Below are positions 56,193-64,000 of a stretch of DNA of 64,000 bases, in pieces. The notes beneath the pieces are model-generated. The model was not told the origin of the DNA. It ran no database searches and worked only from the letters and a program-made list of their open reading frames with translations. Location: positions 68,633,755 through 68,697,754 of the forward strand of contig OX457037.1 of assembly GCA_949752735.1 (NCBI GenBank), written 5' to 3'. Every line of letters starts with the position of its first letter. Positions within the stretch are counted from its first letter, which is position 1. Source of the stretch: Lumbricus terrestris (taxonomy: Eukaryota; Annelida; Clitellata; Crassiclitellata; Lumbricidae). A program made the position numbers and the translations under genes.

Positions 56193-56663
56193 TTACTCTA
56201 ATCCTCGGCTTAAATAATCAACCACTACATTGTCACTACCTTTGAGGTATCTAACCCTAAAGCTGTAGTTCTGAAGCACTAGGTACCAGCGCATTACTCT
56301 AGCATTTCTTATGTTACCAGTCTTTAAGTATTGCAGTCCTAAGTGGTCAGTCTCTACCACAAATTCCTGGCCATACAGGTAGCGGTTGAACTTTCTAATC
56401 CCCCAAACCATCGCCAGGCACTCTCTCTCCTCCACAGAATAGTTCTTTTCACTCTCACTAAATTTCTTGCTTGCAAATGCCACTGGATGCATAACTCCAT
56501 CATGACTCTGCATCAGCACACATCCCATCGCCGTATTGGACGCATCCGTTCTCGAAGTGAATTCCACACCAATCTCAGGTAATTTCAATATCGGTGCTTC
56601 TGATAAAGCATTCTTTAAACTCTGAAATGATCTTTCTAGATCATTATTCCATTCGACTGATAT
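56193..56663 (-). CDS. Inner element RNase H domain, copy 2
   Basis: Same as copy 1 at 51325-51795, displaced by 4,868 bp, identical translation. Confidence 0.8.
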   Translation of the reverse strand: MSVEWNNDLERSFQSLKNALSEAPILKLPEIGVEFTSRTDASNTAMGCVLMQSHDGVMHPVAFASKKFSESEKNYSVEERECLAMVWGIRKFNRYLYGQEFVVETDHLGLQYLKTGNIRNARVMRWYLVLQNYSFRVRYLKGSDNVVVDYLSRGLE

Positions 56664-56903
56664 CCTGGCAATCTTCCTTTAACTTATCAACAGACTCTTC
56701 CTTTGGTTTAATCCTATTTTAGTTATTTTCCTTTCACTCAACATAACTCGCAAACCTACCTTCAACAATAACTCAACTTAATCTCATAATGTATTATATT
56801 TACATATCTACTTACTTAACTATTCTATACTTACTACTATCAACTTCTGTTTGCAGGACTTCTGCTCTTCTTTGGACAGCTCGTCCTGTCTACATCCATC
56901 CTA

Positions 56904-57344
56904 TTACTTTTCCTCAAAACTCCCTACACTCGCATCTCCGTTAGTTCTATACCTAACACTGCCTTTAGGACATGACCTTTCTCTGTCATTCCATGACCTA
57001 CTTTTCCACCTACTCAGATCATTGCGACCTCCATAACTCTTATTTTGTCTTCCTCCTAACTGATTAGCTGGTTCTTCTCTGTACCACGGTCTATTATTTC
57101 TCCAATTATATCTGCATGTGTTCCTCCTATTCCACCTTATATCTCTACTATCCACATTTGGATTCTCTTCGTATTCTCCGTACCTCCATTCATTCGATCT
57201 CCTATACTGGCTCACATTTCGTTTATTTCTGTTCTCTTCATTTCTCCAGACTGCTCTTTCTTTCCAACATTTACTCTGATTTCTACGACTGTCACTTAAC
57301 TCACTGCTTCCGCCCGTGATTAAGTATTTATCATGTGTTTCCAC
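56904..57344 (-). CDS. Arg/Asn-rich frame in place of RT, copy 2
   Basis: Identical translation to 52036-52476. Identity of a recent duplicate does not by itself show selection. Confidence 0.35.
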   Translation of the reverse strand: METHDKYLITGGSSELSDSRRNQSKCWKERAVWRNEENRNKRNVSQYRRSNEWRYGEYEENPNVDSRDIRWNRRNTCRYNWRNNRPWYREEPANQLGGRQNKSYGGRNDLSRWKSRSWNDRERSCPKGSVRYRTNGDASVGSFEEK

Positions 57345-57986
57345 CTCTCAGTTGCTTATTTCTAGAAGTCTTCTTTATTGTTTCACCTTTTCGCTCTTTC
57401 CTATCTTTGTCATGTGTACGTGTATCGTACCCGGCTAATATTCTTTTCACAGGCCCCTCTGCCTTCGACTGCTCTATGGTATTGGACCTATATGCTGTGT
57501 CCAGACCACCATCCGTCTTTTCTTCAAGTGTGTCACGTTCACCTTTTAGCAAATAATCTTCTTCGAACGTCACTCGTTTACGCACTGTCTCCTCAACATC
57601 ACCAGCGACTACCTCCATACTAGCATCGCCCCTTGTGACATCATCCTCATGGGTACTCACTCCAACGTCCTTGACCCTGAATTCATTTATACACCCAATT
57701 CTTTTTGGTTTCTTCTCGTATAAATCGGGATTTACTATCAGCTCTTTGACCAAGTTCTTTATCACTAATGCCTCTGCTTTCCCTTCAAATTCTTTACTCT
57801 TGATGTCAATCAGAGCTGTTGGGTATTTTACTTTGGTTCCATTAGCAAATCTGCAAACCATTTTACGTCCAGTATACTGGTAAGGTTTCTCTAAACCCTT
57901 TCTAATGGCAACACATGTTGCACCCGAATCATTTAGTGCCTTCACCTGTTTCCCATTAACCAACGCCATGCTCGTATAAGCCCCCC
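57331..57986 (-). CDS. Inner element protease frame, copy 2
   Basis: Identical to copy 1; Asp-Ser-Gly present, same G6 run at the gag boundary. Confidence 0.7.
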
Positions 57987-59329
57987 ATCGTTTCTGCTCC
58001 TTCAGCTTCATAGCACGATATGGTAACCTCATGTTCCACATCTTCCTCTTCTCTATCTTCAAAACACTGCATAGTGGCGGCCGTATGTGACCTTGCGCCT
58101 GGTCCCATCTTATCGCATTTTGATGCATAATGTAACGTAGATCCACAATGGAAGCAGCCTCCTCTTGGATCTTCTCTACCAACTTCCCTCCGTTTACTAT
58201 TCCTGAAATCCCATTCATTTTTGAACCGACCTCTATCTTCGTACCTGTCCTGTTCCCTGTTCCTATTCCGTCCAAGACTACTACTTCTATTCTCACTATT
58301 GCTCTTTGCAAATTCTCTAAAACGACCTTCAGGTTCAGTGTCCCTTTCTTTGTGAATAGGTGTCCGCTTCCTCTCGCTATATTCTCTAGCCTCCACATAA
58401 TTCTGTGCTTTTTCTAACAACGTTTCCAAATCCACCTTTCCCTGCTCTTTGATAAAGCATCTCATCTCATCATCGCATGTCACTAAGAACTGATCACGCA
58501 ATACCAGTGTCTCTAGTCCTTTATAATCATTCTTGAATCCAGCCATTGACAGCCATTGCCTCAAATATCGTCTCAATCTCTCAACATACTGAGTTACAGT
58601 TTCATCTGTGTCACGTTTAGAAGAGCGAAACTTCTTTCTATACCCGTTTTCCGTGAGCTGGAATCGTTTCAACAGTTCATCTTTTAATTTCTTGTAATCT
58701 TGTGCTTCATCTACTTCCAACCTTTCGAAAACTTGCAATGCTTTTCCGTCTAAGGATTTCACTAGTGTTAATGCCCACATTCTTTCTGGAACTTCGTATG
58801 CCATGCAGGTCCTCTCGAACCTTAATAGATAGGCATCAAGACAATCTCTGTCTTCCCTAAATACTGACATCTTCACATTCTTGGCATTATTATTCTGTCC
58901 ACTGGTTTCCCTGCTATAACCATTTCCAATCCAATCATCTCTATCGCCTTGTCGTCTTTCTTGTTCCAGTTCTTTAAGTCTAATCGTTTTCTGGTTGTCT
59001 AATTCAATCCTCTTCAGATTGGCTTCTCTCTCTTCCGAACTCCTCTTCTCTTCCATCTCTAGTTTTCGTAACTCTAATTCCTCATTACGTCTTTTGTCAG
59101 CTAGGTTTATCTCTTCTTGACGTATTTTGTCAGCTATCTCTTCTTGCCTTCGTTCTCTTTCTCTTTCTCTTTCTGAAATTAATTTCTCTTTTTCATAATC
59201 AGCCAGTAATTCTGCTTGTTTAAAGGCCTTGCTTTCTTCTTGTCTCTCTCTGACGAAATCTCTAAGCCCTTGATCCGAATAACCAAGATCCGATCCAATC
59301 TTAACCCACTTAGCGTATTCCGCCGCCAT
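57956..59329 (-). CDS. Inner element gag, copy 2
   Basis: 457 codons, identical translation to 53088-54461, starting at ATG 59329 just inside LTR 3. Confidence 0.88.
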   Translation of the reverse strand: MAAEYAKWVKIGSDLGYSDQGLRDFVRERQEESKAFKQAELLADYEKEKLISERERERERRQEEIADKIRQEEINLADKRRNEELELRKLEMEEKRSSEEREANLKRIELDNQKTIRLKELEQERRQGDRDDWIGNGYSRETSGQNNNAKNVKMSVFREDRDCLDAYLLRFERTCMAYEVPERMWALTLVKSLDGKALQVFERLEVDEAQDYKKLKDELLKRFQLTENGYRKKFRSSKRDTDETVTQYVERLRRYLRQWLSMAGFKNDYKGLETLVLRDQFLVTCDDEMRCFIKEQGKVDLETLLEKAQNYVEAREYSERKRTPIHKERDTEPEGRFREFAKSNSENRSSSLGRNRNREQDRYEDRGRFKNEWDFRNSKRREVGREDPRGGCFHCGSTLHYASKCDKMGPGARSHTAATMQCFEDREEEDVEHEVTISCYEAEGAETMGGLYEHGVG

Positions 59330-59631
59330 TTGTCAAAGATTAATTATCTTATGGACAATTCTGCGCTAAAAAAAATTTCAAAGCGCTATATAAATTTTCG
59401 CGGTGAATCAAATTAACCTTAGACCTGACCTCTTTGTCAACCAATAAGTCAGTATAATCGAACTACAAGCTACGTCACACCTAATTAATATTCAAACAGC
59501 GCTTGAATTTTATACACACGTGAGTCAAACTAATTTCTACCGTAATTAAATTACGCAATCTAATACTTTTTAGATCCCTTAGATTTATAATCTAAAATTG
59601 TTCTAGATCCATCGGACGAAGCCCCCAGTTT

Positions 59632-60797
59632 TGTAACGGATTGCTAAAACCACACTATGGCCCGATTGTTTGGGTGGTATTATATTCCAGATCTCAGAGC
59701 TGAGATCATGTTACTCATTTGCATACTATAATCCTATTCGCTGCAATGTAGGTTATTGCCCTATATGTCAACAAATCAACACGTCGAGTGTTTTATATAA
59801 AAATAATATTAGCATATGAATATTAATATGTCAACATGTACAGCACACAAATCTTTCCTCTAAGGGTTTGGAATAATGTATGATTTAACACAATCTTCTA
59901 TTAAATAGCCTTACTTAACCAGTACTAATTAAAGTAATTTTAAGGGATATAACCTTAATATCTACCCTCCCGCGTTGAATTCTTTAGCTCTTGTAGTTTT
60001 TTTCACCACCGGCTGGTCTTCATCGTATTCTCGTCAATGGCTGATCTCCAGGCTTTAGAGTTCATTTCTCCGTTGCGGATAATTGTCGGACTTTTCTTCT
60101 CAAATGACGAATATCTTTGCTGTCGCTGTTTACGGTTTGAACAGTTCTTGTTCAATGTCGAATTTACAAACTGTTGCGACTTTCATTTACCGTCCGAAGT
60201 AACCTTTGTAGATTATTTATCATTTCGCAATGTCACGAGGCGTAACCTTGTATATCTAAGGTACACGCAGTAAACTGCAACGCATACACGCCCTTACCGG
60301 TAAGTAAAGCGTTCTACCGATCGTTCGTTACGCTCTTCGACCTTCAATATAGTCCACACTTTAGGACACTAATCGTTCGTTACTCCGGCTTCCAATCGTT
60401 CCGAATGTCACGAAACCACACGATAATATCCGACAATAATTATCAACAACTTGCGACCGTTCAAACTTCGGCCATTACGTTCTTCCTTCCCAGACTGAAG
60501 ATGCTCCACGCGCAGGCGCAGCAGCCGATCCTTTTATCCGCATCTCATTGGCTGATGCCGTGATTGATCATTGTTATATTCCGCAATGTTTACCCCTATT
60601 TAATATATATTTTGCCCCTAAGTACTGGTTATAGCACTGGTCAATTAATTAAACAGAGCAATGTCAAAGTTCTCAATCAAATTATTAACTAATCATTAAC
60701 TAGGGCCTCTTCCTAACTTAACATGTGTAATTAACATTCAACAATATATATAGCAGGGTAAGAACGTATGGGTGGGATCAAGGATATCGCTACAACA
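59632..60797 (-). repeat. Inner element LTR 3 (1166 bp)
   Basis: Upstream LTR for the minus-strand genes of copy 2. It differs from LTR 2 at two sites seen by eye (AGTACTGG near 60625 and TCCTAACTT near 60712). Confidence 0.9.
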
Positions 60798-61357
60798 TGA
60801 TGTGCGTGGGATGCTGCCATTAATGAAAGAGGAGTGGTTGCATAAAGATGCTGTGCATGAAGTATCGGGCAAGACTGTTATTGACTATGTACTGCAATTG
60901 CGAGAACGTATGTGCACTAGTATGGGGATTGCGAATGACAATGCGCTGGTGGCTCAGGCGAAATCTAAGAAGTTGTATGATAAGCATGCACAGGAGGTAT
61001 CGTTTGAGGCGGTTGACAAGGTGTTGTTGTTAATACCGTTGGTTGGGAAACCTTTGCAAACAAAATTTTGTGGCCCGTATGTTGTCTTAAGACGATTGGG
61101 GCGTGTGGATTATTTGGTGTGTACGCCTGATCGTCGAAAGCGTGAAAGGGTTGTCCATGTCAATTTAATTAAACGGTATGTGTCACGTGAGGAGGTGGAT
61201 GTTGGTGTGTGTGTGAATGACTCGGCTGCATCGTTGTTGTTAGTTGATCAGGTTGTTGGTGTGCATGAGTTGACGTTGAATAATAAAATTTTGGAGTGTA
61301 CGGTGTCGGATGAAAGACGTGAGGAGTTACGCCAGGTGGTGTTTGCATATGAGCATG
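60798..61357 (+). pseudogene. Gmr1 element integrase C-terminal part
   Basis: Resumes in frame after the insertion (DVRGMLPLMKEEW). AKKLYDKHA-type helix (KSKKLYDKHAQEV), then an SH3-like fold: VLLLIPLVGKPLQTKFCGPY, VVLRRLGRVDYLV, RVVHVNLIKRY, the usual integrase C-terminal DNA-binding region (GPY/F motif). A linker follows to a frameshift near 61358, where the RT frame begins. Confidence 0.85.
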
Positions 61358-62129
61358 TTTTAGTGTGGTGCCTGGTAAAACCGATGTCAAGTCGCATGAA
61401 ATTGAGTTGGTTGAAGGTGCTCGGCCGGTTCGGCAAGCACCGTATAGATTAAATCCAGAACGGATGGCAAAAGTAGACAAAGAGGTTGAGGAGTTATTGA
61501 AGGCGGGTATTATCGAGGAATCTGATAGTCCGTGGGCGGCTCCAATTGTAGTGGTCCCTAAGCCGGATGGATCTGATAGATTATGTACGGATTTCCGGAA
61601 ACTAAATTCTTTGACTGTGGCTGATCCTTTTCCAATGCCCAGGGTGGAATCATTGATAGATCGAGTGGGGAAGGTAAAATTCATGACTAAATTAGATATG
61701 ACAAAAGGGTATTGGCAGATTCCTGTCAGCAAGAAATCGATCCCTCTTACTGCTTTTGTCACTCCGCATGGTCATTTTCAGTGGAAGTTTATGAGTTTTG
61801 GGCTTCGGAACGCTCCTGCGTCTTTTTCTAGATTGGTCACGAAGGTCCTAAGGGGATTGCAGGAGTTTTGTGATGCTTATTTGGATGACATTATTATTTT
61901 CAGTGGTGAATGGTCGGAACATTTGGTCCATTTGCGCCAGGTTTTGCAACGCATTGAGGAGGCGCATTTGACTTTAAATTTGGCGAAGAGTGTTTTTGCT
62001 ACAGCCGAAATTGATTTCTTGGGACATCATATTGGGATCAAGGGGGTGTAAACGCGCATGAAAAAGGTGGAAGCTTTGTTGCATTTTCCACAGCCCAGTA
62101 ATAAGAAACAAGTACAATCATTTTTGGGT
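61358..62129 (+). pseudogene. Gmr1 element reverse transcriptase
   Basis: Ty3/gypsy-type RT: ELLKAGIIEESDSPWAAPIV, VPKPDGSDRLCTDFRKLN, KLDMTKGYWQIPV, FGLRNAPASFSRLV, catalytic YLDD at 61878-61889, FLGHHIG. TAA at 62049-62051 and TGA at 62130-62132 (in the FLG-AGYYRR motif) interrupt the frame without shifting it. It synthesises element cDNA from genomic RNA in the particle. It lies downstream of integrase. Confidence 0.9.
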
Positions 62130-62153
62130 TGAGCAGGGTACTACCGACGGTAT

Positions 62154-62681
62154 TTGCCCCATTATTCTGAAATTGCATTGCCACTTACTGCGTTGACCAA
62201 GAAAGGAGTGCCGTTTAAATGGTCCAAGGGAGCGGAGGAGGCGTTCATTGAGTTGAAGTCTAGATTAGCTTCACGTCCAATTTTAGTTCCACCTGATTTT
62301 GGTAAACAATTCTGTGTGGCTGTGGATGCATCGCAATTTTGTGTTGGAGCATGTTTGTTTCAGGTTGTCGACGATTTGGAACGACCCATTTGTTACTTCA
62401 GCCGGAAGTTGTTGCAGAATGAGATTCGGTACTCGACTATTGAGAAGGAGGCGTTGGCGATGATGGTGGCTCTACGCGCGTTTCAAGTCTACTTTGGGTC
62501 TGCCACGGTCGTGGTATACACTGATCACAAGCCATTACAATTTATCAACCAGATGGCTAACAAAAATATGAAACTGTTAAGATGGAGTCTTGAGCTTCAA
62601 CAATTTAGCTTGGACATTCGTCACCGACCTGGAATACTGAATGTGATACCCGATATTTTGAGTCGTCCTTCGGTATTGTGA
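62154..62681 (+). CDS. Gmr1 element RNase H
   Basis: In the RT frame after the stop at 62130: ALTKKGVPFKWSKGAEEAF, VAVDASQFCVGACLFQ (Asp), STIEKEALAMMVAL (Glu), VVYTDHKPLQFI (Asp), HRPGILNVIPDILSRPS, then the polyprotein stop at 62679-62681. There is no integrase after it, confirming the integrase-first order. 160 bp of untranslated sequence follows. Confidence 0.9.
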   Translation: MPHYSEIALPLTALTKKGVPFKWSKGAEEAFIELKSRLASRPILVPPDFGKQFCVAVDASQFCVGACLFQVVDDLERPICYFSRKLLQNEIRYSTIEKEALAMMVALRAFQVYFGSATVVVYTDHKPLQFINQMANKNMKLLRWSLELQQFSLDIRHRPGILNVIPDILSRPSVL

Positions 62682-62829
62682 AGATATATTGTTGAACTGT
62701 TAAACGGAACTGTGTTTCGGAACATGTATACGAAAGTTATTACTGACATGTAACCGATGTTATAGTTAGTTAAGTAAATGAGACTTTGGGGAAACTTACT
62801 TCGTCGACCGTATAGGTCGCCTCGTCTGT

Positions 62830-62842
62830 AAGGGGAGGGGTA
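62830..62842 (+). promoter_or_regulatory. Polypurine tract of the Gmr1 element
   Basis: AAGGGGAGGGGTA directly abuts the 3' LTR, as needed to prime plus-strand synthesis. Confidence 0.85.
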
Positions 62843-63349
62843 TGTTAGATACTTTGTGCTTCGTACATATTGTGGCTGATTGTATCGGACATTAATCGCA
62901 CAGCTGATGTATCGGAAGGAGTGCCGTTCGCGCTTGAACTTTAGACTAATTAGTTGTAGTATAAATAAGACGTGACTGCGACATTTGGACAGGCACCTTT
63001 TGGAGTTGGGATGATTCGTTTGGTTGGGACACCGTTTGTCCTTTTGTGGTGCTGGGTGCTTCGTTTGGCAGTTTCGACGCCGTTTGCTCTGGACCTGTTG
63101 TTCGTTGGTGTCTGTCGCCTGCTGGGTGACTTTTGGAGGAGTTCGTGTCTTCGACGGCAGAGGTCTCCGTTAGACCTGTCGAAGTTGGTGTGTGCCGCTG
63201 GTTTTGTCAGGACAGGACTGCACGTTACTTCGTTTGGTAATGTATAACTTAGTCTAATATTGCTTGTAAATAGCTGTTCTACCATTAAAATCGTTACTTT
63301 TATACAACTCGGCGACCTTATTTCTTTTCTCCCTAGACAACTTGCAACA
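62843..63349 (+). repeat. Gmr1 element 3' LTR
   Basis: Same 507 bp as the 5' LTR with two differences by eye. Confidence 0.93.
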
Positions 63350-63353
63350 ATGT

Positions 63354-64000
63354 GCTGATGATGTGCACTATAAGTGTGGCGTTTTCGGCCACAAGATATT
63401 GACCGTTACAAATAATGCCTGTGAAACAACGCTGGAAACAGGCGGGAGTATCTATGACGCGCTTTAGGTAGCCAAACCGCGTCTTTAGCTCTCCTATAGG
63501 TAGGAATAGGTCCAATAATGCGAAAATTTTAAGTTCGTCAAATAAGGTTAATTTAAGGTGTAGAATTAAGGTTAGGCATAGATAAACCGTTAGAAAGAAA
63601 AATGGTGAAGATCGGATAAAAATTGGATTTTTCCCATACGGAAGACCAAATACACGTTTTAAGCCAAAGTATAGTGTGTTAACACAGTAAATTCGGTGGA
63701 ATAAAGGCTGCCACACGGTGTTCTGCCTATAGTGTAGAATAGTGGCGACTACTCTATGGTCAATGAGTATGAGTTTGATTTATATCTTTGATCTCTACGC
63801 AGCTTTGGTACGTTGTATGTGAACGTTTGCCAGTGCTGGAGCGACTCTTTGGTGATGTCGAGAAAAATATTGCACACGTTCGAATCCGTATCCACGGAGG
63901 TTTTGCATAGTAGCCTGTACGCAGATCCGGCGGTGGTTGACTTGGGCCTCACCCCGCCACGATCTCGTCAGGTGGTGTCGTTATCTTGACGGTGTCTCGT
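63354..64000. other. No gene recognised; right flank of the Gmr1 insertion
   Basis: Probably the continuation of the sequence at 46000, i.e. the kinase gene neighbourhood. A minus-strand open stretch at 63749-63960 is coding-like in composition but has no recognisable domain, and no kinase HRD or DFG motif was found. Confidence 0.4.

Larger units (their letters stand above)
49886..60797 (-). mobile_element. Tandem dimer of a second LTR retrotransposon: LTR-int-LTR-int-LTR
   Basis: Three LTRs (49886-51061, 54764-55929, 59632-60797) alternate with two 3,702-bp internal regions, period 4,868 bp. Genes read on the minus strand, antisense to the host element. The internal regions encode identical proteins. 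They carry gag, protease, an Arg/Asn-rich frame and RNase H, but no RT core and no integrase, so the element needed help from a relative. The flanks GCGTG (left) and TGATG (right) do not match; CGTG versus CATG, shifting the right boundary 2-3 bp, would be an imperfect 4-bp duplication that restores the host frame. Confidence 0.9.
46095..63349 (+). mobile_element. Gmr1-type Ty3/gypsy LTR retrotransposon, split by a second element
   Basis: Two 507-bp LTRs in direct orientation (two mismatches by eye, near 46275 and 46560) are flanked by ATGT (46091-46094, 63350-63353). Without the 10.9-kb insertion at 49886-60797 the element is about 6.3 kb. Domain order is gag, protease, integrase, RT, RNase H. 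Ordinary Ty3/gypsy elements have integrase last. The integrase-first order with gypsy-type RT is the hallmark of Gmr1 elements (Goodwin and Poulter), reported from deuterostomes. In-frame stops are at 47018 (TGA), 49465 (TGA), 62049 (TAA) and 62130 (TGA), with frameshifts near 47935 and 61358, so this copy cannot make an intact polyprotein unless recoded. Confidence 0.93.

Noticed and set aside
46844..62132. Deaminase-type hypermutation as the source of the stops in the Gmr1 copy
   Set aside because: Not all stops fit a G-to-A change (TAA at 62049 and TGA at 62130 replace non-Trp positions by family expectation), and the two LTRs are almost identical.
63749..63952. Minus-strand frame of 67 codons right of the Gmr1 element
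   Set aside because: Coding-like composition but no domain, no splice sites and no kinase motif; left uncalled.

Overview
This is eukaryotic DNA, most likely from a marine invertebrate deuterostome and probably an echinoderm. The evidence is spliced exons with GT-AG and GC-AG junctions, long introns, animal-type repeats (SINEs, L2- and RTE-like LINEs, hAT, mariner, piggyBac and Helitron elements), a Gmr1-type retrotransposon (a group described from deuterostomes), and a very common palindromic word built on TAGGCCTA. The species cannot be fixed from the sequence.

Host genes are few and all lie on the minus strand. From right to left: (1) two exons of a tyrosine-kinase-like protein kinase (45188-40186), (2) a 330-codon NHL beta-propeller reading frame (38894-37902), and (3) a gene of at least six exons (27825-12930). 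Its exon phases join without a break into one protein: N-terminal CARD, coiled coil, short linker, C-terminal C2 domain ending in a stop codon. That CARD-coiled-coil-C2 architecture is the most interesting cellular gene here. It looks like a signalling adaptor (CARD for assembly, C2 for membrane), and the C2 domain has lost its calcium-binding acidic residues.

The rest is repeats. 0-2.4 kb: a broken transposase-like gene. 4.6-12.1 kb: small inverted-repeat elements, many with perfect 8-bp target duplications (hAT-like). 13.7-17 kb: two back-to-back mariner-type elements and a hAT-like element, in introns of the CARD-C2 gene. 17.8-20.2 kb: a compound microsatellite and a satellite-rich TIR element. 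20.9 kb: a small Helitron. 23.0-24.6 kb: a hAT element with a fold-back element inside it. 28.0-37.7 kb: SINEs, an L2-like LINE fragment, paired MITEs, a GC-rich fold-back element and a piggyBac-type element. 41.3-44.6 kb: a dead RTE-type LINE in the kinase intron.

46.1-63.3 kb is a single nested structure. The outer element (LTRs 46095-46601 and 62843-63349, target duplication ATGT) has the order gag-protease-integrase-RT-RNase H, i.e. integrase before reverse transcriptase (Gmr1 type). Its integrase is split by 10.9 kb of a second, antisense LTR element arranged LTR-internal-LTR-internal-LTR. The two internal regions are identical at protein level. The middle LTR is a left/right chimera of the outer two, which is the signature of unequal crossing-over. 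The inner element keeps gag, protease and RNase H but has no RT or integrase; an Arg/Asn-rich frame lies where RT should be.
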